Below, one piece after another: positions 8,943 to 18,624 of a DNA stretch of 64,000 nt. The notes under the pieces were generated by a model, which was given only the letters and a program-made list of their open reading frames with translations, ran no database searches and was not told the DNA's origin. Origin of the DNA: Natronococcus pandeyae. Lineage in GTDB: Archaea; Halobacteriota; Halobacteria; Halobacteriales; Natrialbaceae. How positions within the stretch are numbered: the stretch's first letter is position 1; each line of letters opens with the position of its first letter. The DNA is taken from NCBI RefSeq assembly GCF_008122205.1, contig NZ_PHNJ01000017.1, positions 47,629-111,628 on the forward strand. The letters run 5' to 3'. Made by a program: the position numbers and the translations under genes.

Positions 8943-9461
8943 ATGAACTTCGACGAGTTCACGGGCAAAGTACAGCACCGACTCGAACTACCAGATACCG
9001 GCCGGACCGTCCGGGCGATCCGGGCGACGCTTATGACTTTGGGACAGCGGATTCCGGAGGGTGCAGCCGAGGACCTCGCCGCTTCGCTCCCGATGGAAAT
9101 CAAGTGGTACATGACCGGCGCCGTCCAGGAGCACGGGCAGCGATTCGACTGGCAGGAGTTCATCTCGCGCGTCAGTGAGATCGAGGGCGACCGGACCGAT
9201 CCGACGGAAGCCGCGTACCACGCCCGAATCATCGTCGACCTCGTTGAGTCGCTGGTGCCGCCGTCGGACTTTCAGCAGCTCCGCAACCAGCTTCCGGAGA
9301 GCGAAGACGACGAGAACTGGCGCAAGCTGTTCGAGGTGGTCGACGCCGGCGGGTGGAGCGACGCACAGGAATCCCAGACCGGCGGCGGTCCGCAACCCGA
9401 GACCGAGGCACAGCTCGACTCCGGAGCTGCGGGCGACGAACCGTACGACACAGAAGAGTAG
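8943..9461 (+). CDS. DUF2267 protein (paralog 1)
   Basis: 172 residues. The DUF2267 core (about residues 1-125) begins MNFDEFTGKVQHRLE and includes AIRATLMTLGQRIPEGAAEDL and LPMEIKWYM, a pattern of paired helical repeats. The C-terminal ~45 residues are acidic and disordered (ESQTGGGPQPETEAQ). A second copy at 41300 shares the core but lacks the tail. DUF2267 proteins occur with stress and USP genes; function not known. Confidence 0.9.
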   Translation: MNFDEFTGKVQHRLELPDTGRTVRAIRATLMTLGQRIPEGAAEDLAASLPMEIKWYMTGAVQEHGQRFDWQEFISRVSEIEGDRTDPTEAAYHARIIVDLVESLVPPSDFQQLRNQLPESEDDENWRKLFEVVDAGGWSDAQESQTGGGPQPETEAQLDSGAAGDEPYDTEE

Positions 9462-9519
9462 CGACCCCCCGGACGAGATGCGACGGGCCCGGTGGGACGG
9501 TGCGCAACGCGGACACTGG

Positions 9520-10782
9520 TCACGCGAGAACGAAGACGACGAGTCCAGTGATGGCGACCACGGCCATCGGCGCTGCAGCCTTCGACCTCATCCGTCCGCT
9601 GACGAGTTCGACCAGTACTATTTTCGCGGCCAGGCTCGCGGTGATTCCCAGCACGACCATTCCGGCCGCCTGTTCGGCGCCGGCGGTCCCGTCGTTGAAA
9701 ACCGTCGCTGCACTCACCGCGACGGCGGCCGACGACACGAGTCCACCTGCGAACGCCGTTGCGTACAACCCGAGGTTCCCGAACCACATCTCGGCGAACA
9801 CCGAGCCGAGCAGGATAGCTGCGTACGCGACCGAGAACTTGGCAGCCGCCGTCAGCGAGAGCGGTGACTCGAGATCGAGGTCGAACTGCTCGTAGATGTT
9901 TCCCCTGTGCCACAGGACGGCAGCGATCGCGACGGTCAGTACGATCATCACGACGACCGGCTGCCAGAGGGCCCAGAGCAGTCCGGCCGCGAGGACGACG
10001 GCAATGGCAGTGTTTCGTACGATCATCGAGACGGTCGCCAACAACAACGCGCTCGAGGCCGCATCGAGCGTGTCGCGAGACTGGTTCGCGATCCTGGCGA
10101 GGACGCCGGCCGTCGCGAACGAGTTCGCGCCGCCCGCGAGCAGCCCGGTGACGGCCAGTCCCTTCGAGCCGCCCAGTTGACGCATCGATACGTACGAGGT
10201 GAACTCGATCAGTAATACGAAGATCGCGAACAGGAGCACCTCGCGGAGCACCAGGACGCCGAACGGGTCGATCGGGTCGTCCGGGGTGATCGGATACAGG
10301 ATGAACACCAGCGCGCCGAGTTTCAACGAGTCCTGGAGTTCCTCGTCGGAGACCTCTTCGACGTAGCCGTGGAGCCGTTCTTTCTCTGCCAGGAGCACGA
10401 CCAGCACGATGGCGATCGACGTCGACTCGAAAAACCGCCCGTAGCCGACGAGGAGTCCGAGCAACGCGACGAGAAAGACAGTGACGGAGGTCGTGAATCC
10501 GACCTCGGATTCCTCGGATCCGGACAGGGTGACCCGAACGTACACGATAGCCAGCGCGAACGCGGCGGCGAGCCCGAGATAGATGGCGAGAAACGCCGGA
10601 GACCCCTCCCGGTGGCCGACGTGTACCACGATCGGACCGGCGCCACACAGGAGTGCCAGCGTGCGCAGCCCTGCGAATTTCCGCGTCGGACGTCGCTCCC
10701 GTTCCAGGCCGATCAGCCCGCCCGTCGCGATCGCCACGAACACCCGAACCAGTAGCACCGGGACCGCGATCATGTCCGTCAT
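9520..10782 (-). CDS. MgtC/SapB and DUF4010 family membrane protein
   Basis: 420 residues with about 12 hydrophobic helices. The N-terminal ~140 residues are MgtC-like: VAIATGGLIGLERERRPTRKFAGLRTLALL contains the family's GLERE-R motif and following helices. The C-terminal ~260 residues match DUF4010 (RQLGGSKGLAVTGLLAGGANS... ). MgtC proteins relate to Mg2+ limitation and ATPase regulation in bacteria; the archaeal role is unknown. Monocistronic, convergent with the DUF2267 gene. Confidence 0.9.
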   Translation of the reverse strand: MTDMIAVPVLLVRVFVAIATGGLIGLERERRPTRKFAGLRTLALLCGAGPIVVHVGHREGSPAFLAIYLGLAAAFALAIVYVRVTLSGSEESEVGFTTSVTVFLVALLGLLVGYGRFFESTSIAIVLVVLLAEKERLHGYVEEVSDEELQDSLKLGALVFILYPITPDDPIDPFGVLVLREVLLFAIFVLLIEFTSYVSMRQLGGSKGLAVTGLLAGGANSFATAGVLARIANQSRDTLDAASSALLLATVSMIVRNTAIAVVLAAGLLWALWQPVVVMIVLTVAIAAVLWHRGNIYEQFDLDLESPLSLTAAAKFSVAYAAILLGSVFAEMWFGNLGLYATAFAGGLVSSAAVAVSAATVFNDGTAGAEQAAGMVVLGITASLAAKIVLVELVSGRMRSKAAAPMAVVAITGLVVFVLA

Positions 10783-10950
10783 CGGCGCTCCACTCGGCGA
10801 ACCCGTCCCCGTCGACGTTCGTCCTCGCTCGCCCGTCGAGACATTCGTTCGTCAGTCACGTGGCGCTCCACGGACAAACAGGTCGCCGAACGATCGGGGA
10901 CCTCGACGGGTCGGTCCATCGCCGGTGGTGGGGCCGGCTCCAGGGCGCGT

Positions 10951-11265
10951 TCACTCGTAGCTGATCCCCTGGATTTCGTACCGGTAGACCTTCGGCTCCG
11001 CCTTGACGAGGAGATACTGCGTGTCCCCTTCCTGTTCGAACCCGTGAAAGCGCGAGCGGGGGTTACCCGGATTCAACGAAGCCGACTGGTCCCCGAGACC
11101 GAACCGAAGCATCGCGTTTCGCTGGCGGACGTCGTCCGTCTGTTTCGCCTCGACCGCTATAATCTCCCCGGTGTTCCCGACGTCGACCGTGCCGGTGAGT
11201 TCCCACGTGTGATCGCCGTACTCCAGTTCCTTGCCCTTGATCTCGGGCCACTCCGTTTCGGCCAT
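10951..11265 (-). CDS. Conserved haloarchaeal protein of unknown function
   Basis: The 104-residue acidic protein starts at MAETEWPEIKGKELEYGDH. It is predicted to be soluble and mostly beta (TWELTGTVDVGNTGEIIAVEAKQ ... YLLVKAEPKVYRYEIQGISYE). No catalytic motif is visible. The start was chosen because the preceding in-frame residues overlap the divergent promoter zone. Not recognised; called from codon use and plausible composition. Confidence 0.7.
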   Translation of the reverse strand: MAETEWPEIKGKELEYGDHTWELTGTVDVGNTGEIIAVEAKQTDDVRQRNAMLRFGLGDQSASLNPGNPRSRFHGFEQEGDTQYLLVKAEPKVYRYEIQGISYE

Positions 11266-11478
11266 ATCGACGAGTACTGTACAGAACCCAATCCTTCTTT
11301 CGAGTGTAAGAGAGATTACGTGTTTCTCGGCGGTCTCGGAGCTTCCGGTCCGCAAGAGGCGTCAGCGGGGAGGACGGGTCCGAACAGTCCTTCGAGACGA
11401 AGCGCGTTCGCGGGGGCGAGCGGTCGCCGTCGCGCTCGAGGACGTAGATTGATTACGCGCCTCGGAGACGCTCCACCT

Positions 11479-11919
11479 ATGCCGACGTTTGCAACCGAAC
11501 TGGAGGTGCTGGAAGAAGTCCGAGACCGGCTCGACGGCTGGCTGTACCGCGCTCGGGAACGCGCGTTCTCGGAACTCTTCGAGGGCGAAGACGCGTTGCT
11601 CACCGAAGAAGAGCTACGATTGCTCGACGAACTCGATTCCCGACTGAGCCGGGAACAGGGACGGGGGCTGTGGGACGCCGACGACTACGGCATCGTTCCG
11701 ACTGGCACGATCGACGAGGAGAGCACGCCGCGCGTCGTCTGTACGACCCACCCACAGCTGCCGGCGGACGGCTACCCGGGCGAGGAGACCCTCGATGCGA
11801 CGACGAAAAAGAAGCTGAACGACGCCCTATGGGAGTACTCGCAGCGAGTCGTCGAACTCACACAGCAGGAACTCGAGGAGTTCGTCTGGTCGGCGGACGT
11901 CGAAACGTGGGGGGAGTAA
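11479..11919 (+). CDS. Conserved haloarchaeal protein of unknown function
   Basis: 146 residues, strongly acidic and helical, from ATG 11479 (MPTFATELEVLEEVRDRLD). Two helical Glu/Leu-rich segments (residues 1-60 and 105-140) flank a loop region with WDADDYGIVPTG and CTTHPQLP. It ends 9 bp before the next USP start, so both are probably co-transcribed. No family name is certain; a stress-associated accessory role is only inferred from the USP neighbour. Confidence 0.75.
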   Translation: MPTFATELEVLEEVRDRLDGWLYRARERAFSELFEGEDALLTEEELRLLDELDSRLSREQGRGLWDADDYGIVPTGTIDEESTPRVVCTTHPQLPADGYPGEETLDATTKKKLNDALWEYSQRVVELTQQELEEFVWSADVETWGE

Positions 11920-11928
11920 CGAGCGCCG

Positions 11929-12378
11929 ATGTACGACACGATCCTCATCCCGACCGACGGCAGCGCCACCGCAGAACGGGCGCTCAACGACGGGCTCGAC
12001 ATCGCGCGACGGTACGGCGCCACCGTTCACGCGCTGTCCGTGATCGACGTCGCCGAGCTGCTGGAAGTCGACTACCTCGGAGACCGGTCCGATTTCGAGG
12101 CGACGATCGAGCCCCTCGAGGACGAGGCCAAGCGCGCGGTCTCGACCGTCGAGGAGTACGCACGTCAACTGGACGACGTGGAGGTGATCACGGTGGTTCG
12201 CGAGGGCGATCCATACGAGACGATCGTAGCGTACGCCGACGACGTCGACGCCGACCTGATCGTCATGGGAACCCACGGACGGCGCGGGCTGCCCCGGTAT
12301 CTGCTCGGGAGCACGACCGAACGCGTCATCCGCACGGTCGACGTCCCGGTGATGGCGGTGCGAACCCCCGAGGAGTGA
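11929..12378 (+). CDS. Universal stress protein
   Basis: Single USP domain, 149 residues, MYDTILIPTDGSATAERA. Motif GTHG-x9-GST is intact (MGTHGRRGLPRYLLGSTTER). It follows the 146-residue acidic protein by 9 bp, indicating an operon. Closely related in sequence to domain 2 of the USP-ferredoxin fusion at 28203, sharing RYLLGSTTERV. Confidence 0.95.
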   Translation: MYDTILIPTDGSATAERALNDGLDIARRYGATVHALSVIDVAELLEVDYLGDRSDFEATIEPLEDEAKRAVSTVEEYARQLDDVEVITVVREGDPYETIVAYADDVDADLIVMGTHGRRGLPRYLLGSTTERVIRTVDVPVMAVRTPEE

Positions 12379-12960
12379 GGACGCCCCGGTCGTGAAGAGC
12401 CGTCCGAGACGGGATCGGAACGACCGTCTCGGCTTGATGTCGACGCCGCGCTCGAGCAGCCCGGGCACGTAGATACTTCGTTCGTTGACCCGTCTCGAGA
12501 CCGACCTGCTGAGGCGACAGGCGACGGCGAGCGATAGAACAATTCGGACGTCGACGGTCAACCTGTAGCTGATAACGATGGCGGAGAGGGGTGCGTGAGC
12601 GGCGCCAGCGGAGACTGCGCCCATTCCGACGGATGCCTAAGTGTGGGGGCTGGCGATCACGCCCGGAAACGCGCCGACGAGAATCTCGGGAAGGCAAACA
12701 ACGACACGACCCCGACGTCGGTGCTCGAGGGTATTCTCGAGGCGCTTCGTCCAGTTCCAGATCGACGTTTCGCCGGGCGAACCGTTCCAGGTCCTCGAAG
12801 ACGTCGTCGTGGAACCCCCAGATGCTCACCTCCACCCCCTTGATCTTGTCTTCGTACGGATGGTTGCCGCTCGTCAGCCACGTCCAGTCGAACTGTCCGG
12901 GACACCGGCTGGAAAGGTGTAATCACTTGCTGTGTTCATCGTCAGTGACCGATAGTCCGG
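12379..12960. other. Long intergenic region containing one gene scrap
   Basis: About 580 bp between convergent genes. Apart from the minus-strand fragment at 12734-12918, no ordered coding frame is seen; several overlapping frames of 80-260 codons are Arg/Ser-rich and look spurious. Confidence 0.4.
12734..12918 (-). pseudogene. Unidentified protein-coding fragment
   Basis: A minus-strand frame reads PGQFDWTWLTSGNHPYEDK followed by IKGVEVSIWGFHDDVFEDL and ERFARRNVDLELDEAPREY, which has natural amino-acid balance (Trp, Phe, Asp, Glu) for about 60 residues and then dissolves into Arg/Ser-rich noise. No start codon lies before the upstream TGA in this frame apart from an internal GTG at 12835. 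Probably the remnant of a gene I do not recognise. Confidence 0.4.
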
Positions 12961-13770
12961 CTACTCGCTGATTCGACAGCGATCGTCGTAGTCGACGTCG
13001 TCGACGGCTGTTATTCCGTCGGGTCCACAGACGGGACACTCGGGACGGCGTTCGAGCGGCGTCCTGGTAAACGTCGCGTCCGACGCGTCGTATCGCAACA
13101 GCCGATCGTCGAGCACCTCGCCGACTTCAAGGCAGTGCTTGAGTGTCTCCGTCGCCTGGAGACAGCCGATCGTCCCCGGAAGGGTGGGGAAGATTCCCAT
13201 CGGTTCGCCAGAGGGGATCGCGTCGTCGTCCGGAGCTGCCGGCAGCAGGCACCGGTAGCAGGGTCCGCCGGGACGGAACGCCATCATCTGTCCCTCGAAC
13301 CCGTACACCGCGCCGTGGACGAACGGGATCCCGGCGAGTCGAGCGGCGTCGTTGACGAGGAAGCGTGCGGGAAAGTTATCCAGTGCGTCGACGACCGCGT
13401 CGTATCCCTCGAGGAGCGACTCGACCGTCTCGGACGTCACTCGAACGGGATGTTTCTCGACGGTGACGTCGGGGTTGAGCGCGTCGACGAACCGGGCCGC
13501 ACTGTCGACTTTCGGCTCTCCGATGTCGTCGACGCCGTGGACGATCTGCCGCTGCAGGTTCGATCGTTTGACGCGCCCCTCGTCGACGATCCCGATCGTC
13601 CCGACCCCGGCCGCCGCCAGGTACTGGATCGCCGCCGAGCCGAGGCCGCCCGCTCCGACGACGAGCACGCGACTCGAGAGCAGCGTTCGCTGATCTGACT
13701 CGTCGAACCCGTCGATCATGAGCTGTCGCGAGTATCGGTCTAACTGGCGAGAATCGAGCGAATCGCTCAT
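12961..13770 (-). CDS. ubaA: UbaA-like E1 activating enzyme (MoeB/ThiF/HesA family)
   Basis: 269 residues from ATG 13770. The Rossmann ATP site GAGGLGSAAIQYLAAAGVG is at about residues 40-58, with RQ in SNLQRQIVH and D in VDALDNF. Zinc ligands appear as CYRC (about 189-192) and CPVC near the C-terminus; the likely catalytic Cys is in TIGCLQATE. In Haloferax, UbaA adenylates SAMP proteins for protein conjugation, tRNA thiolation and molybdopterin synthesis. No SAMP, moaE or tRNA-thiolase gene is nearby. The gene converges on the gap at 12379-12960. Confidence 0.88.
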   Translation of the reverse strand: MSDSLDSRQLDRYSRQLMIDGFDESDQRTLLSSRVLVVGAGGLGSAAIQYLAAAGVGTIGIVDEGRVKRSNLQRQIVHGVDDIGEPKVDSAARFVDALNPDVTVEKHPVRVTSETVESLLEGYDAVVDALDNFPARFLVNDAARLAGIPFVHGAVYGFEGQMMAFRPGGPCYRCLLPAAPDDDAIPSGEPMGIFPTLPGTIGCLQATETLKHCLEVGEVLDDRLLRYDASDATFTRTPLERRPECPVCGPDGITAVDDVDYDDRCRISE

Positions 13771-13900
13771 ACGGAGGGGTACGACGAGCGAGGAAATAAA
13801 CGACCGCACCGGAGGCGGTCGACGCGGTACTCGATGGACGGACGTGTAACGGACCGTGGCTTTCCACAGAGCCAAGACGGCCGTCGTCGTAGGGGGCGCC

Positions 13901-14809
13901 ATGTACGATGACGTTCTCATCGCCACCGACGGCAGCGACGTCGCAGCGAACGCCGCGACGGTCGGCATCTCGCTCGCACGGACGCTCGGGGCGACGGTCC
14001 ACGCCCTGTCGGTCGTCGACGAACAGCGAGGGGACGACGCGGCGCGTCGCGATCGGCGCGAGGCGGACGCGGAATCGATTGCGACCGACGCGGCCGATGC
14101 GGGCCGCAACGCCGACTCGATCGTCCGGAGCGGCCGCCCCGCGACCGAGATTCTAACGTGTGCCGACGAAATCGGCGCCGGCCTGATCGTCGTCGGAACC
14201 CACGGGCGGACCGGGATCCGACAGGTAGTGCTCGGGAGCGTCGCACTCGAGGTGATCCGCGAGGCGCGCCAGCCCGTCCTCTCGGTTGCCCCGGACGCGT
14301 CGTGGGACGAGGGAGCGCGAGTCGACAACGTCTGTCTCGCGACCGACGGCTGGAAGGGATCGAGGGCCGCAACCGATCACGCGCTCTCGGTGGCCGAGGC
14401 CGCCGATGCAGAGCTGCACGCACTGTACGCCGTGGACGTACCGTCCAGCGTCCCAGAGATGCGGGACGGGTTCGAGGAACACGGCGAGAAAACGACGACG
14501 GACGTCGTAACCCGGGCCGAGGAGCGCGATCTCGAGGCGACTGGCACGGTCGTACACGGAACGGCCCACGAGACCATCCTCGAGTACGTCGAGGACGAAG
14601 CCGTCGACGTACTCGTTATGGGGACGGAGGGGAAATCGAACCTCGAGCGACTCGTCATCGGGAGCGTCTCCCAGCGCGTGGTTCCCAACGCGACCGTTCC
14701 CGTCCTTACCGTGCGAGCGACTCGTAACCGCCGAGCGGGCTCCGCCGCTCTCGTCGCGTTCGGGCCGGTACCGTTTCATCCACTCGCGGCTCCCGTAAGA
14801 CAGCGTTAA
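13901..14809 (+). CDS. Tandem universal stress protein (two domains)
   Basis: 302 residues. Domain 1 starts MYDDVLIATDGSDVAA and carries GTHG-x9-GS; domain 2 starts VDNVCLATDGWKGS, where the first-loop DGS is altered to DGW, and carries GTEG-x9-GS. The last ~25 residues (NRRAGSAALVAFGPVPF...) extend past the normal end and may be read-through of a recently lost stop codon. Transcribed divergently from ubaA. Confidence 0.92.
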   Translation: MYDDVLIATDGSDVAANAATVGISLARTLGATVHALSVVDEQRGDDAARRDRREADAESIATDAADAGRNADSIVRSGRPATEILTCADEIGAGLIVVGTHGRTGIRQVVLGSVALEVIREARQPVLSVAPDASWDEGARVDNVCLATDGWKGSRAATDHALSVAEAADAELHALYAVDVPSSVPEMRDGFEEHGEKTTTDVVTRAEERDLEATGTVVHGTAHETILEYVEDEAVDVLVMGTEGKSNLERLVIGSVSQRVVPNATVPVLTVRATRNRRAGSAALVAFGPVPFHPLAAPVRQR

Positions 14810-15006
14810 CGACGGCAACAACTGCTTGAAACACCGTTCTCCTATTACGTTCGTACATTCGTAACTATACCTCTCTCGAGAAAATGTACTCGTCGAGGGA
14901 ACGAAACGGTCGTAACGGTCCGAGCAATGAGACGTATCGACCGACGAGGCGACCGCGCGGCCGCGCCGAGCGAAGCGGCGGTCGCTCGAGACGAGATGCC
15001 AGCGGC

Positions 15007-16347
15007 TCACCGATCGGCAGGTGCGGTGTGAACGACCACTCGATCGCCCGAACTCTCATCCCGCTGTTCGGCGACGACGTACTGGACTTCGACGACGACC
15101 GGATCATCCACGTGTGCGGCGATGCGCTCGTAGATCCGATCGCTGAGTTCCGGCTCCGGCCCCGGATCGTGTCCACTGATCCTGACGACGACGCGATCGA
15201 TCGACCGAATCGGGTAATCGTCGTCGAGGATCACCTCGACGCTTTCCTCCCTGACGTCGTCGTATTCCGGATCCTCGAGCACCGCCGCGACTTCCTCGTC
15301 AGCGGTCGATTTCAGCTGGGTCGTCTGGAACTCGAGCAGCGTAATGCCCCCGAGAGGTGCCGCAAGCACCAGCAACGCGATCCCGAAGATCGTCGCGTAT
15401 CTGATCGTCGGCTTCCGGGTCGGAGACACTTCGAACAGTCCCTGCGGTCGGTAGCCAGCGACCCACAGCGTGACCAGTGCAGCGGCGTTGATCGACAGGA
15501 CGTTGACGACGACGAGGACGAACGCGCCCGCAGCCGCACCGTACATCCCCCAGCCAGCCGTGATCCCGACGGCTGCCGCGGGCGGGATGAGTGCCGCGGC
15601 GATCATCACACCGACGATCGCCTCCGAGAACCCCCGCGTGAGACTCAGGATGCCGGCGACGCCGGCACCCAGCGCGACCGCAAGCGAGAGGAGGTTCGGC
15701 GAGACGCGCTCTTCCAGTTCGGCGACGACCACGATGTCGACCCCTGCCGGCTCGAGCCCCCCCAGGCGAGCGAGAACGGCGATTCCGATCGACGCGGCGA
15801 TGACGATGGCGACACCGACAACCTGGTACCTGAACCCGGTCGATCGGAGTTCGTCGTCGCCGGTGACGATACCGACGTTTGCAGCCAGGGCCGGTCCGAT
15901 CAGGGGGGCGATGACCATCGAGCCGACTACCACCGCAGGCGAGTCCGACAGCAGCCCTGCCGTAGCGACGACCGAACTGATCAGCAACATCACGATATAG
16001 ATCGAAAACGTCGGCGTGAGTTCGTCGGCTCTCGTCCGAAGTACCTGCCTCGAGGTTCGTTCTCCCCGCTGTCCACCCTGGCTATACCGATCTATCAGTT
16101 CGTCGAACTCCCGAGAAATGACCGTCTCGGCGTTAATGACGACGACGCGTGCGTCGTCGAGTCCAGCTTCGTTCAGTCGGTCGAGCACCGACTCGACGGC
16201 ACGTGTCGGAAGTGGGAACCTGACGACCGCGTCGGCCCCGCTGGCGCTCGTTTCGTCGCTTACGACGTACTCGATTCCCTCCGCGTCGAGGACGTTGAGG
16301 ACGGCCTGTCGTCGTCCCTCCGGCACCGTGATCTCGAGATACCGCAT
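15007..16347 (-). CDS. DUF389/TIGR00341-family membrane protein
   Basis: 446 residues from MRYLEITVPEGRR (16347). A soluble N-terminal ~120 residues holds an ACT-like beta-alpha-beta segment. About six helices follow, with the DUF389 hallmarks SSVVATAGLLSDSPAVVVGSM and MVIAPLIGPALA and the later SEAIVGVMIAAALIPPAAAVG. A second soluble domain (about 350-446) ends the protein. Function unknown for the family. It is divergent from USP genes on one side and followed upstream by another leftward gene. Confidence 0.93.
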   Translation of the reverse strand: MRYLEITVPEGRRQAVLNVLDAEGIEYVVSDETSASGADAVVRFPLPTRAVESVLDRLNEAGLDDARVVVINAETVISREFDELIDRYSQGGQRGERTSRQVLRTRADELTPTFSIYIVMLLISSVVATAGLLSDSPAVVVGSMVIAPLIGPALAANVGIVTGDDELRSTGFRYQVVGVAIVIAASIGIAVLARLGGLEPAGVDIVVVAELEERVSPNLLSLAVALGAGVAGILSLTRGFSEAIVGVMIAAALIPPAAAVGITAGWGMYGAAAGAFVLVVVNVLSINAAALVTLWVAGYRPQGLFEVSPTRKPTIRYATIFGIALLVLAAPLGGITLLEFQTTQLKSTADEEVAAVLEDPEYDDVREESVEVILDDDYPIRSIDRVVVRISGHDPGPEPELSDRIYERIAAHVDDPVVVEVQYVVAEQRDESSGDRVVVHTAPADR

Positions 16348-16425
16348 GGGACGATGCGACAACGGACGGAGGTATAACTCTACGTCGTCCCGTCCGATCG
16401 GGCGGTCCGAGAGTCAACAGGATCG

Positions 16426-16860
16426 TCACTCGGAGAGCGCCACGCCCGACAGCTCCTCCGCCCGGAGTTCGTACCACTCGAGGTCGACGTCGCCGGCGGC
16501 AACGTCGATGTCTTTCGCCACGCGATAGTACCACGCTTCGACGTCGTCGTCGATCTCGTCCTCGGAGAGCGGTTCGAACGATCCGCTCAGAACCACGCTC
16601 GTCCAGTCGTGCGGACCGTCCCACTCGTAGACGGTGAGACAGACCTCGTCGGTCGTCTCGATGAACTCGCGCTTCTTGCTGTCTTCGGCGAACCCGAGGT
16701 CCATGATCGCTCGCTCTTCGTCCGCGTCGTACGCGAACGACATCGGGATGCCGTACGCCCGGCGCTCCTTCGAGAGACAGAGCACACCCGTCGCCTGCTC
16801 GTTCAGGAACTCGGTGATCTCGTCCGCTGCCATCGTGTGGCCGTACCACGGATCGGTCAT
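16426..16860 (-). CDS. Pyridoxamine 5'-phosphate oxidase-like flavin protein (paralog 2)
   Basis: 144 residues, start at MTDPWYGHTMAADE (16860). Core motifs match paralog 3 closely: ATGVLCLSKERRAYGIPMSF, DLGFAEDSKKREFIETTDE, CLTVYEWDGPHDWTSVVLSG and the end EWYELRAEELSG. The gene lies 78 bp upstream of the DUF389 gene on the same strand and may share its transcript. Substrate and cofactor unknown. Confidence 0.9.
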   Translation of the reverse strand: MTDPWYGHTMAADEITEFLNEQATGVLCLSKERRAYGIPMSFAYDADEERAIMDLGFAEDSKKREFIETTDEVCLTVYEWDGPHDWTSVVLSGSFEPLSEDEIDDDVEAWYYRVAKDIDVAAGDVDLEWYELRAEELSGVALSE

Positions 16861-17023
16861 TGGTGACACCACTGGTACAGACCATGGAGACGCTTATAGA
16901 AGATACAGGAACCCGTCGACCGAACGGAAAGAGCGGTCGAGACGAGTATCATCAGTCGAGATGCTGTACTGGCATCGTAATTTGGTAGGGACGGCGTACG
17001 GCGCCCGCCCGTCACGCCGTTTT

Positions 17024-17030
17024 TTTATTA
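17024..17030 (+). promoter_or_regulatory. TATA box of the CNNM-type gene
   Basis: TTTATTA lies 20-26 bp before the ATG at 17050 inside GC-rich DNA. That spacing puts the transcription start within a few bases of the start codon, as in leaderless haloarchaeal mRNAs. Confidence 0.6.
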
Positions 17031-17049
17031 CCCTCTCGTACAGCGACCG

Positions 17050-18447
17050 ATGGGACTGGCAACTGCAGGAGCGCTCGAGCAAGCGGCGTCGTTCGCGCCA
17101 GTCGGACCGGAGCCGGCGGTCACGACCGTCGCGACGATCGGGCTGGCGACGCCCGCTCCAGAGCTACCGCTATGGCTCGTGACCGCTGCTGGCGTGCTCA
17201 CGATCGCGATACTGATGGGAGTCTCGGGATTCTTTTCGTCGTCCGAAATCGCGATGTTCGCGCTGCCGAAACACAGGCTCGACGTACTCCTCGAGAGCGG
17301 AGCGCCGAACGCGCCCGTCGTCAAAGGTCTCCGCGAAAATCCCCACCGGCTACTCGTCACGATTCTGGTGGGGAACAACGTTGCGAACGTCGCCATGTCG
17401 AGTGTCGCGACGGCGCTGCTCGGGCTCTACGTCACCGAAGGGCAGGCCGTCCTGATCGCGACGTTCGGGATCACGTCGCTCGTGTTGCTCTTCAGCGAGA
17501 GCGCGCCGAAGTCCTATGCCGTCGAAAACACCGAGTCGTGGGCGCTCCGCGTCGCCCGGCCGATACGCTACGCGGAGTACCTCCTGTACCCCTTCGTCGT
17601 CCTGTTCGATAAGCTGACCCGCATCGTCAACGGGCTCGTCGGCGCCGAGACGTCGATCGAGTCCGCCTACGTCACCCGCAGCGAACTCCAGGAACTGATC
17701 GAGGCCGGAGAGCGCGCCGGGGCCATCGAACCCGACGAACGCGACCGGTTGCGCCGCACGTTCAGATTCGACGAGACGCCGGTGAGCGCGATCATGGTCC
17801 CTCGTCCGGACGTCGTGGCCGTCTCGACGACGGACTCGCTCGAGACCGCGCTCCAGACCTGTGCACACTGCGGGTTTACTCACCTCCCCGTGTACGAGGG
17901 GAGCCTCGACACCATCGTCGGGACGGTCCACGTCTGCGACCTGCTCCGGGAGCGGGACTACGGCGAGCGCGAATCGGACGAGATAGAGCTCACGGACGTG
18001 ATGCGGCCGACGATCCACGTCCCCGAGACCATGCCAGCCGACGAGGTGCTCGCGGAGATGCAACGCGCACAGGTCCACCTGGCAGTCGTCATCGACGAGT
18101 TCGGGACCACGGAGGGGATCGTCACCACGGAGGATCCGACCGAGGTGATCACCGGCGAGATTCTCAGACCGGACGAACCGTCTCCGATTCGGATCGTCGA
18201 CGAGCGGACGGCGATCGTTCGCGGCGACGCCTCCGTCGCGATGGTCAACGAAGCGCTCGATCTCACCCTTCCCGAAACGCCGAACATCGACACCATCGCC
18301 GGACTCGTTCTCGATCGAGCCGGACGCCTCCCCGAAGCGGGCGACCGAATCGCTTGCGACGACACCACGATCACTATCGAGGACGTCGACGACAGGCGGA
18401 TCGTCAGCGTCCGGCTCACTCGGTCGGCGGCGGGCGACGAGCGATAG
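17050..18447 (+). CDS. CNNM/CorC-type membrane protein (DUF21, CBS pair, CorC domain)
   Basis: 465 residues. The DUF21 membrane domain (about 40-215) includes GVSGFFSSSEIAMFAL and NNVANVAMSS, typical of CNNM/YtfL/hemolysin-like proteins. A CBS pair (about 235-360) contains SAIMVPRPDVVAV and VVIDEFGTTEGIVTTEDP. A CorC_HlyC domain (about 375-455) contains NEALDLTLPETPNIDTIAGLVL. Homologs export Mg2+ or Co2+ or regulate such transport. Fits an ion-homeostasis role beside the MgtC, DUF389, SLC13 and P-ATPase genes. Confidence 0.95.
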   Translation: MGLATAGALEQAASFAPVGPEPAVTTVATIGLATPAPELPLWLVTAAGVLTIAILMGVSGFFSSSEIAMFALPKHRLDVLLESGAPNAPVVKGLRENPHRLLVTILVGNNVANVAMSSVATALLGLYVTEGQAVLIATFGITSLVLLFSESAPKSYAVENTESWALRVARPIRYAEYLLYPFVVLFDKLTRIVNGLVGAETSIESAYVTRSELQELIEAGERAGAIEPDERDRLRRTFRFDETPVSAIMVPRPDVVAVSTTDSLETALQTCAHCGFTHLPVYEGSLDTIVGTVHVCDLLRERDYGERESDEIELTDVMRPTIHVPETMPADEVLAEMQRAQVHLAVVIDEFGTTEGIVTTEDPTEVITGEILRPDEPSPIRIVDERTAIVRGDASVAMVNEALDLTLPETPNIDTIAGLVLDRAGRLPEAGDRIACDDTTITIEDVDDRRIVSVRLTRSAAGDER

Positions 18448-18593
18448 CACGGCCTTGGCGCCGACCCGATCCAGTTTCGTACGGCGCCGGACGGGTTCGT
18501 ATACCGCCGGGTTCGGACCGCCTCCGACATCGGTCATCTCAGTAAACTGTTCGAGAGCTGCGGTGGTTTCACCCGGTGGGAATCGGATCAGGG

Positions 18594-18602
18594 AACTTTA
18601 TC
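18594..18602 (+). promoter_or_regulatory. TATA box of the small wHTH gene
   Basis: AACTTTATC ends about 22 bp before the ATG at 18625, giving a leaderless or near-leaderless transcript. Seen directly as an AT island in GC-rich DNA; role inferred from position. Confidence 0.55.
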
Positions 18603-18624
18603 AAATCCACACGACGTACGAGAC

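Noticed and set aside
12326..12835. 170-codon minus-strand frame
   Set aside because: Only its first ~35 residues look coding; the remainder is Arg/Ser-rich and overlaps the USP gene antisense. Kept only as the fragment at 12734-12918.
14884..16377. Open frame of 497 codons on the + strand
   Set aside because: Antisense to the DUF389 gene; Arg/Asp-rich low-complexity product with no recognisable fold.
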